DNA from: Gnetum montanum
Lineage: Eukaryota > Streptophyta > Gnetopsida > Gnetales > Gnetaceae
DNA length: 64,000 nt
Assembly: GCA_015680685.1 (NCBI GenBank)
Contig: MNCI01015670.1
Span: forward strand, 2,486-66,485
Direction of reading: 5' to 3'
A program made the translations under genes and the position numbers. Shown here one piece after another: positions 45,960 through 55,417 of this stretch. A model generated the notes under the pieces. The model did no database searches and was not told the origin of the DNA. It saw only the letters and a list, made by a program, of their open reading frames with translations. The number at the start of each line of letters is the position of its first letter. Position 1 is the stretch's first letter.

Positions 45960-46549
45960 CTCATAATCTTTCTAAATCCTCATTGGATAACTACTCTAAA
46001 AACTAATGATGGAAACTCATGATAAAGGATGGCTTCATGTGAAAGTTCTATGGCTTGATAAATGGAAAATCCAAGAGTACATACTTGATTCTAATCCTAA
46101 GGAAATTCACAAATTGGCAAAACACTTAGCATTTCTAAAATTTTGCGAAATGTAAAAGAAAAAAGAAACACGTATATTTGAATAGTATTAGTAAAACCTT
46201 AATTCAAAGGCATACTATTTATTTTCTACTATTCCTTATGATTTTTGATACACAATTAACCATATATGAATGAGATCTCATCATGGAAGAATTGAAATTA
46301 GTAGATGGTTTAAAATTCCTTGTAAAAAATGAATATGTTGAGTGTTTAGTACAGCTAACATTGAAGATGAATATAACATTTTTCTACAATGTCCTACATT
46401 TAGGCACATTAGATATAGATGGGATATGATAGCTACAGATTTGGTTGATTTGTTTGACAATTAGTAGAGCGTAAATGAGATCTTATCGTCTAAGAGTTGA
46501 AATAGGTAAATGACTCAAAATTTCTTGTGAAGAATGAATATGTTGACTT
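45960..46549 (+). pseudogene. LINE 3' part, right of element B, with tandem duplication
   Basis: Continuation of the LINE at 37260-38057. Frames give LINE C-terminal text such as 'HKLAKHLAFLKFC' and, near 46345-46440, 'NIEDEYNIFLQCPTFRHIRY', the Cys/His segment usual at LINE ORF2 ends. The segment 46255-46465 is repeated in tandem from 46466 on; that second copy is split by an RTE-type insertion at 46566. Confidence 0.65.
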
Positions 46550-47110
46550 TGTAGTACAAGTAACACCTAGGACTAATGCTCTAGTCAAATGGTGAAATTG
46601 ATAAAGATATAAGAAATAGGATTGAGGCAAGATGGTCAAAATGAAAACATGCTAGTGGTGTTCTATGTAATAAAAGAATCCCAATAAAACTAAAGTAAAA
46701 AATTTTATAGGAAAATAATGAGACCTGCTAACTCATATAGTGCTAAATGTTGAGCAATACAAAAGGGGCATGAAATTTAAGTTAGTTTGGCAAAAATGTG
46801 AATACTTAGATGGATATTGAATGGTATTGGAAGAGATAAACTACATAACAGACATTCAATGAAGACTTGGAGTGGCTTCTATTTTAGATAAGTTGTAAGA
46901 GTTGTGTTTTAGATGGTTTAGGCATGTTCAAAGAAGGTCAAACATCAAGCCTATAAAGAAAGCTTGAGGAAAACCACCAAAAGGAAGACGAAGAAAGACA
47001 TGGTAAAACACAATTAAAGAGAATCTAAAAAAATTGCAAATAAAAAAAAATTTAGCTCTTCATAGTGGTGAATTACGAAAACGAACTAATGTGATGTAGT
47101 ACAAATAACA
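46550..47110 (+). mobile_element. 5'-truncated RTE-type LINE with 16-bp target duplication
   Basis: Insert 46566-47094 (about 530 bp) flanked by TGTAGTACAAGTAACA (46550-46565) and TGTAGTACAAATAACA (47095-47110), one mismatch in 16. Plus-strand frames contain 'LAKMRILRWMLNGI'-like text, 'FRWFRHVQRRS' and 'KGRRRKTWQNTIKENLKK', matching the post-RT C-terminal signature of RTE/L1-like LINEs (EMRMLRW, RWFGHVxRRP, GRPKKTW). Stops and frameshifts show decay. Confidence 0.7.
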
Positions 47111-47220
47111 TTGAAGATGAATATATTGCAATGTCCCATATTTAAGCACATTAGACATAGATAAGATATTAGCGCTACAAATTTAGTTGATTTATTCTAC
47201 ATGTTACCAAAAAACTCTCA
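47111..47220 (+). pseudogene. LINE tail, second tandem copy resumed
   Basis: Continues the second copy of the duplicated LINE segment after the RTE insertion: TTGAAGATGAATATA...CAATGTCCCATATTTAAGCACATTAGA, parallel to 46360-46470. Confidence 0.65.
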
Positions 47221-47680
47221 GTAAATTTTTTAATAATGACTCCAAAACTCATACAACATATATTTCTACTATCCAACAGATGTAGCTCTAAACCTTCATA
47301 AAGTTTTCTTTAATACAATCCTTCATAAATTAGTATTGACTAGATAACCTCTCACGTAGGAGGACAATGAACTAACAATCTAAACCAAACCAGGTGTCAG
47401 TTGTCCCATCTAAGAAGGTTAATATGTTTGTCAAATCACGACCCAGCGGGGAAAGAGAGTGCACTTCTTCCAAGTTGTTCGACGCACTCCTAGGTGGGAT
47501 ACAACCATAAAAATCTTAGGATGCTATGTTATATATTATCATTTATTCATCCATTCACAATTTGTTGAGGCAGTTTACAACACGTAGACTGTGTCAAAAC
47601 TTTTATCCCTCCATGCATGCTTTGTCAGAACGCAACCTTCTCATGAATCCATGTCAAGATGCTTCAAAGTCCTCTCCTTA
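47221..47680. other. Spacer upstream of the response-regulator promoter
   Basis: Mixed sequence with no recognised domain or repeat. It forms the transition from LINE DNA to the gene's own upstream region. Confidence 0.3.
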
Positions 47681-47682
47681 CG

Positions 47683-47925
47683 TGCGCATCTCAGAACACG
47701 CTCCTTCTTTGAATCACAATTTCAAAACCGTTCATTCTTCTTTTATTTTTGCATTTCAGAACACGCACTTTTTATGAATTATGTGTGCATTTCAGAGCAC
47801 GCTTTTTCATCCGGCGATCTCAAAACCCTCCCTCCATGCAAAGCTCGATGATGCGTGTATTTCAGAGCACGCTGGTTTTTATAAAATCCATTTCAAATGA
47901 TGTACGCATTTCAGTTTCAGCCAGC
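47683..47925 (+). repeat. Degenerate repeats TGCATTTCAGAGCACGCT upstream of the gene
   Basis: Variants of one phrase occur at about 47683, 47750, 47786, 47855 and 47902 with irregular spacing of 35-70 bp: GCGCATCTCAGAACACGCT, GCATTTCAGAACACGCA, GCATTTCAGAGCACGCT, GTATTTCAGAGCACGCT, CGCATTTCAGTTTCAG. Related phrases (CTCAAAACCCT, AAAGCTCGATGA) also recur. They lie 600-830 bp upstream of the ATG and could be tandem-derived upstream elements. Confidence 0.6.
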
Positions 47926-48061
47926 CAGCCCACGCTCTTTTTGTGAATCAATTATTTGAAAACCCTTCCCGAAAAGCTCGATGACGTTGTTGACAGTTTT
48001 CCTAGAGTTGGTTCCCGATTTTGCTTTATATGGAACGCGGAGGGGCGGGTACCCACCCCGG

Positions 48062-48072
48062 AATTATAAAAG
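48062..48072 (+). promoter_or_regulatory. Possible TATA box of the response-regulator gene
   Basis: AATTATAAAAG, about 445 bp before the start codon, is the best TATA-like match in the GC-richer upstream region. A 5' leader of about 410 bp would follow. Weak evidence. Confidence 0.3.
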
Positions 48073-48388
48073 AAAAAAGATCGATAAAATCTCCGGCAAA
48101 TCAAAAGAGCTGCAATCAAAGCCAATGACCTCCAGAGAAACTGTGTGGCCATTGTCGGAGACATGTACTGTATACTTGGCCTTTGATGGAGAGATTCTGA
48201 GAGGGCACTTTAAAAAGCCATTGGACGTGCGACTCTTTTCGACCCCACAAATGCTACCAGTGTAAGAAAGCGTGAACCTCCTCTCCTATGGTTGCCGATG
48301 TTCGCCAAGATCGACGCCTGATGCTCCCCGTACGCTTTGCAGATCTATATTCCTTGTGGTTTTTGACCGAAGCCAGGTTCCTGTTCCT

Positions 48389-48406
48389 CCCTCTCTCTCT
48401 CTCTCT
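48389..48406 (+). repeat. CT microsatellite in the probable 5' leader
   Basis: CCTCTCTCTCTCTCTCTT, a pyrimidine patch about 110 bp upstream of the start codon, where plant leaders often carry CT runs. Confidence 0.8.
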
Positions 48407-48512
48407 TGCACGCTATGAAATCCGTTTTAATTACATACCCAAATCGACCTCTTCTTCTTCATCATCGGCTCCCCATGTATGCGTTTGCTTCGAGTAACCC
48501 AACCCACAGGAA

Positions 48513-50420
48513 ATGGGAGGCAGCAAAGGCAACAGGGCTGCAAAAGGCGAAAACGCTCATGTTCTTGCCGTGGATGACTGCTCTATTGATCTCAGAATAG
48601 TTGAGCGCCTTCTGGCGAGAGTTTCCATCAAAGGTTTCAACAGAACTTGTTATTTTTGGTTTTTCTTTTTTCTTTTTAAACCTAGCTTCTGTGATGCTTA
48701 ATAACTGCGATGCGGTTCCCGTGAAGAAGCCATAATTTTACGGGAAGTTCACTCGCTATTTTATCACTTTTCAAGTACTCCATTTAAGAACATCATCGCA
48801 AACAGTCGAGAACTGGTGACTTGAAAGAGCGATTTTATCATGAGTTGTGTGGGCTTTTTTTTTTAATTCCTGAGGTTGTTCCTTGTTGGATATGATCATA
48901 TGAATATCAGATATCAATTCCAGTTGATGTGACGATGTTCGTTTCCATGCAAGTAGTCGATCTTACAGTAGCTTTACTCATTTTATTTCGTGAAGATCGT
49001 TGGGTGTCTTTGCATCGGAATCCGCTGTTAGGTTCAAGGAAATCGCAGAGTTAAGCTAAAAGTCTAAAACATCGTCGTTTTGTAATTTTTGTTGCAGTTA
49101 CCTCGGCTGACAGCGCAGCCAAGGCTTTGGAGATTCTTGGAGTAGATAATGAAGAAAAGGCGGCGTCAGCTTCCGACCCTAGGGTCAGTATATGTGCAAG
49201 ATCGTTTTGTTTCCTACTTTCCTAGGAAACGCAAAAACAAACAAGAGCAACTCTGAAGGCATTTTAACGCGTCTGTAATTTTGCAACTTCATGTATCCAG
49301 GGTTTCAAATTCAACATGATAATTACAGACTATTGTATGCCGGAAGTTACCGGCTACGACCTTCTAAGGAAGATTAAGGTAAAAGAACAAATAGTTTAGT
49401 AAATCAAAATTATTTGTTGAAATACTTGTTATTTGTATTAGCGTTTTAAGGTGATGGTTAGTTAAATTTCTTTTGCAGGAAATAAAATGGCTTAAGGAAA
49501 TACCTGTGGTCGTGATGTCTTCAGAGAATGATCCAGGCCGTATCGAAAGGTAACCTATCTGTTTTAAAGATAAATCGGCATCGGCTACATACAGAGGCAA
49601 GAAAATGTCGCAATGTTTTAAATTACGACAAAATTAAGTAGAAATTCCGGAATGAATACAGCCAAACTAAAGAAGAATGATCTTCAAAAGACAACTAAAA
49701 TGATTTATCCAGAAAACGCACATGCTTAAAGAGGCAAGAAAATTCAGAAACGATGCAGCTAAACTAAGTAAGATGTTTTTTTTAAAGGATAAATAAAATG
49801 ATTTCTCACGTAAGCACTAACAAAGCATGAGCGGATATTTGAAGAAGCATCCAGATAAAGCTATACCTATGAGATGTGACGCTGCTACGGCAACTTGCTT
49901 TCTACCAGCACTCATGTTTTCCGTGAATTTTGTCCGTTCTCGTTTCTACTTTTTCAGGTCATTGTCGCTCGTTTTCGACTAGAGCTTTTTCCTTTTCGCT
50001 TTTTCTAAATTTTTTAAAAATAACTTGCAACTTTACCTTCTTGGAAATCCACCGTTCTGCCGAGGTACATCTAGGAACTAAAACTAGTTTATGATCAAAT
50101 CGTACTTGTAGGAAAGAGTTAAATATGTTTATTCAAAACACTGCAAAGCTGAACGGAGCAGTCTGCAGGAAATTACTCATTGTTTGATCTTTTAAGTCTG
50201 AGAACTGAAGCGGAATTTGGAAAATTAAAAACATAAATGAACTTACAGATGCATGGAAGAAGGAGCGAAAGACTTCATAATAAAGCCGATGCAACTTGCA
50301 GACGTGAGGCGGCTGAAGAGCCACATGAGACTGACAAAGCCTTCAAAGCCAGAGAAAACGAAGTCATCATCCAACGTTGACGATGGATGCCGCACTGAAA
50401 ATCAGGTCTGCGTTGGATGA
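48513..50420 (+). CDS. Type-A cytokinin response regulator (receiver domain protein), five exons
   Basis: Exons 48513-48633, 49098-49183, 49301-49378, 49479-49549 and 50249-50420 join in phase with GT-AG introns of 464, 117, 100 and 699 bp, giving 175 residues. The start [22 protein letters not shown] fits the family: few residues precede the receiver. Receiver residues seen: acidic pair D21-D22, phospho-acceptor D79 in '[16 protein letters not shown]', S109 in 'VVVMSSEND' and K131 in 'AKDFIIKPM'. After the receiver only a short Ser/Lys-rich tail remains, with no Myb-like DNA-binding domain, so it is type A and not type B. Such proteins take phosphate from histidine phosphotransfer proteins and usually dampen cytokinin signalling. 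It stands alone, with transposon DNA on both sides, and shows no lesion. Confidence 0.93.
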
Positions 50421-51230
50421 TGGATGCCGCAAGTAAATCAAGTCTTGCAGACCTGAAAAATAACCTAAGAAAATTGTCATCGTACTTTCTCATTTATAAG
50501 TTACAGCATCACTGAAATCAATTTCGACACAAGGAAGGGAAGCAAGCCTGCCTATGTGTAGCTTTACTCTGTTAAGTCTTTAAAGGCCTTCGTATAACTG
50601 TTCAGCAGCCGCTCTGCAGTGTTTGTCTAAACTCTAAACAAGGTCGGCATTGTAATTTTTATTTATTTATTTATTTCTGACATTGTGTGGCTTTATCTCG
50701 GTAGAAAACCACCAGAAATCGACTGCCGAATGCTTGCATCTGGTTTTTCTTCTCTCGGATTTTTCCTGTTAAAGGATCCGATTGCTTCATTCCGGGTATT
50801 GTCTGAAACAAAATACGACACAGTTCTGTACATCTTTTAACATAAACGGTGCTGCCTATGTTCATTGACGATATATTTGAAAGTTTCGCTGGGCCGTTGT
50901 GTAGAATGCGATATTAAAATAACGGAATGGTAATTCTTACTGCTAAAGTAATCAACTCTGTAATACTAAAATAGTGAGTTCGTATTAAACCGTTAATTTT
51001 GGGAGTGGCAATGGCCTAACTAGTTCTTGGGGTCTGTAGTTCCGTTGGTCATTTTCAACGTTAATAAATTTTTTTAAAAAAAGTAAAAAGAAAGTAAAAA
51101 AAGAGACCGATGCGTATGTTGACACCGTGAAAGGAAAAGTGTCCAAGTTGATACTAAAATTGGCGAGTACTCGGTAACAATGGCCCATAGTTAGTTAGCA
51201 TATAGTTAAATATGTGGTTTAATTTATTGA
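50421..51230 (+). other. Probable 3' untranslated region and downstream flank
   Basis: The stop codon lies in a short near-duplication: GATGGATGCCGC occurs at about 50379 and again at 50420. A TTTA repeat sits at 50659-50675. No other gene is seen, and a poly(A) site cannot be placed with confidence. Confidence 0.4.
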
Positions 51231-51549
51231 GTGAAAAGTATTCTTACTTTTACTTATTTAGTATTTAACCTTTAAAGTTAGACCTTGGGAAAGAGTTTCT
51301 AAATCAATAGTTTAATATCTCTGATGTCAAATATATGTAACAATGATATATAAGGATTCTTTCGTTTATTAGCTTTGTTCTAAAAGTAAAGTTTTAAAGG
51401 ATATTATTAGCAAAATGGTGAAACAAGAATGACTTGAATTGAAGGTAAAATGAAAAATGATGATTGAGATTATGCTTTTAAGTACATTTATTAGTCTTTG
51501 TCAATGGTTTTGAATTTGAATACTACATATCCTAGATAAATGATAATTT

Positions 51550-51742
51550 TAGTATATGCATTTATTTTTTTAGAGGGTATTAACAAGTATAGTGACTAGA
51601 TTAAAAATTATGGGTTAAATGTATCAAACTACAAGAGTACCATTAGATCTTTGAGGTTTCTTTGTCAAACAAGATTTGATTGGGAGTTTGCCATGTCATT
51701 CCTATCTAGATTTATGCAAGAACCAAGAGAGTCCTTTCATGA
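51550..51742 (+). pseudogene. Copia pol remnant, left of element C
   Basis: The plus-strand frame ending at the element C insertion reads 'FAMSFLSRFMQEPRESFHD', like the Copia segment between RT and RNase H (AVSxLSRFMxxPxxxH). It is followed by element C. The RNase H part resumes at 58542. About 75 residues usually found between them are not visible, so the Copia element was already damaged or the alignment is incomplete. Confidence 0.5.
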
Positions 51743-52512
51743 TTGATGAGTGGCGAGGTACCCCTACACTCAACCATATGAATACGAGCGTCTCATGTGC
51801 GATCCGGTCAAACTCCAAGGACTAAGTGCTTACGTGCCTTAATGGAACACTTAAGGTTAATCAATCATTGTCCTCCCAAACTGACTTGTATTGTCACGGT
51901 TATATGGTTAAGTAAGTTTGAGGTATGTGATTTTTATAACTTTTATCTTTTTTACACCTATGCTAGTAGGGAAAGGTGAACAGAACTAAATAACTAATTT
52001 TCTTTAACTATTCACTAACTAAGTTTTAATTATCCTAACATCAGTATCTGTTCGCACTTGCCGCACACACCCTGAACCAGTGCAACGCTACTGGGATTAC
52101 CAAACACTACTCGTTACTGGGTTACCAAGTGTTACACACGTGCTCGAAGCGGTCGTATTGAATGCACTTAACTAGGAGAGTCAAGGGTTGAGAGAGATTA
52201 ATTATCTAGAAAAGCATTTAAACATTTAACAATAATTAAATCCTATTTAGCTTAGTTTGTCTTTATTGCTGTACAGAAATGTGTGCTCAGGTACAATTTT
52301 CTTGAATAAAGATCCGTTCACTTTGAGACTCCTACTACCGGCACATGGAAATTATTCTAACTTTAGAATGGTAAAACTGCTATAGTTTGGCTAAGGGACT
52401 GACTCTAGATGCCTAAAGCATGGAAAGCCGCCTCTTATTTATATGCATTGTGGTAGGTTGTGATATCGCGTACGCGATATCGTAGGGGTAGACGCGATAT
52501 CGTGGCTCATCA
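51743..52512 (-). repeat. Element C 3' LTR
   Basis: 770 bp, TGATGAGTGGCGAGG...GTGGCTCATCA on the plus strand. It is shorter than the 5' LTR because it lacks about 15-20 bp near 52250 and one GATATC unit. The polypurine tract (CATAGGGGTA on the minus strand) abuts it at 52513-52522. Confidence 0.88.
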
Positions 52513-52521
52513 TACCCCTAT

Positions 52522-54540
52522 GACTGAATGAAAACTCATCCTTGAGTTCCTTACAAAATATTAGGAAGGTATGGGATTATTGACTTGAATAACACTAATG
52601 GTAAATGGGGTGACATGTGAATGGATCATCATTACAATACATGACAAAATTAGTGTTCATGACAACAAGAGTGAACACTATACACATTTGAAATCCAACC
52701 TTATTTGGCAGTTGAGAGAGGAGAGAGAAGAGAGAGAGAGAAAAGAAGAAGTCTATGGTTGCCGATGCTAAGATTGTGCCTTTCGTTGTTCATCCATAAG
52801 TGTGCCATCAATCTTGTTCCTTGCATAACTGCTCCAGCATTAGTCCATTCCAAGTGTTTCCTCTAGATCTAATCCATTGGTGTATGATTGCCATCTGCAC
52901 ATACAACACAGTCTTATATTAGCAAGGGTAAATGAATTACAATGCAATTGATACCTTATCTCAGTGTAAGGTCCATTAGATGAGTTGTGATATGGCTAAT
53001 GCAGATTTGGAGATATACAACTGGTGACTACTCGAGGTGTAGGGGTTAAGAGAAAATCAAAAAATTGGACCAGGACCCCCATGACTGAGAGCGAACCTTT
53101 GGTAGTGATAAAATGGAAAAAGATAAGGAATAAGAAAGATGGAGAAAAAGAAACAACAACAACGTCGATAAAATGGATGTCAAAGATGGAGATGAACAAA
53201 ATAAATTGTGATTGCGGAAATGTTTAGGGGAAAGAAATTAACGGATGCACCAAATAGGAATGCCAGTGGGTCCTCCCCAAAGTAGGTTCATGCCCTTAAT
53301 GCCCTAACAATCCTGCATTTGAAGAGTTTGTAGGCTTTGAAAATGCCATATGGAACCAAGAGTTAAAGTCTTAACCACAAGAGTTTACCAAAAAGAAAAC
53401 AATGCATCACCCAAAATATAGACTATTGATACAACCGGCAATGAGGTGAAAGATGGAGAAAGAAGGATGGAAAGAAGAGAATGGAATGGAGTCTCAAGAA
53501 CAAGGTGATGTACAACCCCTTGTGTATTAATGGTTAATGTGACTTAGTAGATCTCATTCCAAATCCAACTTCAAAAAAACCACATCCAGTGACTTTGCAT
53601 TAATACATTCAGCCAATCCATCCACCTGAAGTAACAAGAATGCTTCCGCCAAAGAGTCACCACCATTCCGACGAAACGAGAAAGTGGAAAGTAGGAAGCA
53701 AGAAAGGGCCTTAGTTAGAGGGAACATGTTTGTTTAGTTCCATAACTAGTGCTTGTAGCCCATATGATTATTTCTTCTAAGGGATGTGCTTTGAATTCTC
53801 ACTATTTTTTTTTTGTGTTTTGCGTGAGAACCACACCATGCAAAGACTTATTATTTTTATTAGCTCAGCTTCCCGATAATGGAGCAACATCTGAATGGTA
53901 AGGAAAAATGAAGAAGAAAACATTCAAGCACCCAAGAGAATGACTAGCACAAATGCATCAAGTTTCCTTGAAGTCACACCCTTTTCAATCCTTGAGTCCT
54001 TCCTTAGTTTGAGAAATACCCAGTCACCAATTCGTTGATAGTTCTTATTATTGAAGGAAAGGGGACTGTATAGTTCCAAGCCAAGAGGGACCATAGAAAT
54101 TCATGGATGCATGGATGATGTGGACTCATTGCCTATTATATAAAAAGAACCATACCTTAGTATCAACATCATAACTTAAAGGTAAAAACCAAACATTAGC
54201 AATCAATAGAATACAGTTCATACCATCATCAGGAGCACTTATTAGGTTACAAACCTTAACAAAATAAATAATCACAAAAATAAATGAAAGAGTATAAACG
54301 ATGTTGCAAAACAAAAATAAGGAAAGTTAAAGAAATTTGTAAAATAAAAATGTGTAAAACAAAAACTTAAAAAGGAACTGAGGGTCTTCATTGATTAGCA
54401 TAGGTGGCCATCTCCCCCATGACTGAGTTGGAAGGGGGAGATCCGATTGGAGTGCTTGAAGTTATTTTTTAGGAATTTCTAGTTTCCCCTTATTAATGTT
54501 TTCAGGTTAAGGGTTGGAAGTTGGCGACACTCTTGCTTCA
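52522..54540 (-). other. Non-coding filler of element C replacing pol
   Basis: Matches 6585-8640 of element A throughout, including the tRNA-like SINE head at about 53750-53820 (GCTTGTAGCCCATATGATTA then GTGCTTTGAATTCTCA). No RT, RNase H or integrase motif is seen. The CA microsatellite of A is absent. Confidence 0.7.
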
Positions 54541-54643
54541 ATGCATTTATGCCTTCTACGTGGGTGCAAGTTGGTTCCCTAGTTAGTTCCATGCATGTTG
54601 GTGAGTTGCTCTCCTGATCAGCTATCAACCACTATGTGTTTTC

Positions 54644-55130
54644 TCATTGTGTGGTTGCTACATACAAGCACTTGTGTATGTTAATTTCTTGAGCACACCG
54701 GTTGCATGCAAGTAATGTTGAACATTCTTGTACGCAATCACACCCTGTATCACTGTATGTGATGCATGAAACTTTCTTCCTCTCGATCTTTCCAAAAGTG
54801 TTTTCCTTAGATATTTCTAGGGAAAGATCACATACTCCTCGGCATGCATTTATGGTACTTAGCCATGCCCTTCCCATTATTATTGGGAAGTCCTCTTTGT
54901 CATTGTTTACTTGTATCACTAGGAAGTCAACTGGGTATGACCACACACACACAATGGTAACAATGTCCTCCACTAGTCCTAAGGGAACAGTGATGGACTG
55001 GTTAGCCAGCTCTAAGCAAATATTGCTCTTCTTTAGTGGAGGTAGGTTCCAAGCTTTATACATCTCTTGTGATATTAAGTTGACTCCGTAACCTGAGTCC
55101 AGAAGAGCTTTACATGGTTCATTCCTAGTG
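54644..55130 (-). pseudogene. Element C aspartic protease
   Basis: Minus strand. 'CKALLDSGYGVNLISQEMY' keeps the Asp-Ser-Gly, and the frame runs without a stop into 'LANQSITVPLGLVEDIVT' and 'FPIIMGRAWLSTINACRG', then to the stop at 54644. Of the three proteases here it has the longest uninterrupted reading frame. Confidence 0.75.
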
Positions 55131-55417
55131 ACTTGGAGATAGATTAAAGGACTTTTGGGGTCTACAAATTTCCTGGGAAGGTGACCCTCCTTAATCTAGT
55201 CAATGAAGGTATGTGTTAACATAACTGTGTGCGTTGAGCTCTATTTTTGATTTGAAGGGAGCTCTGAAGCCTTATTTTATGAAGAAGCATTCGGAGGCTC
55301 AATCACTTGTGGTTGTGAGAGCTTGTTTGGGCTGTTGGTTCTAAAGAAAGGTCTTCTCTTTGTGCGGTTGTCAGAACCAGTAGTGAGTTGAAGGTTTACA
55401 ACTCTCGTAGCATTGTG

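Larger units (their letters stand above)
38058..45964 (-). mobile_element. Element B: Ty3/gypsy element with gag and pol, rearranged at its 3' end
   Basis: Minus-strand element with LTRs 38063-38833 and 45155-45959, flanked by CTCAT at 38058-38062 and 45960-45964. From the right: 5' LTR, primer site, gag, protease, RT, RNase H, integrase. It is the only member of this family in the window with pol. Between the 3' LTR and integrase lies a 246-bp copy (38834-39079) of the LINE DNA that flanks the element on the right (45960-46205), with about three mismatches. The integrase C-terminus and polypurine tract are missing. Confidence 0.88.

Noticed and set aside
47526-48265. Several plus-strand open frames of 65-94 codons upstream of the response regulator
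   Set aside because: They arise from the degenerate upstream repeats and show no conserved domain or splice structure. The region is better read as promoter and leader DNA.
54702-55091. Plus-strand open frame opposite the element C protease (and similar ones at 41994-42389 and 42420-42638)
   Set aside because: They are complements of protease and gag coding sequence in minus-strand elements, with no domain of their own.
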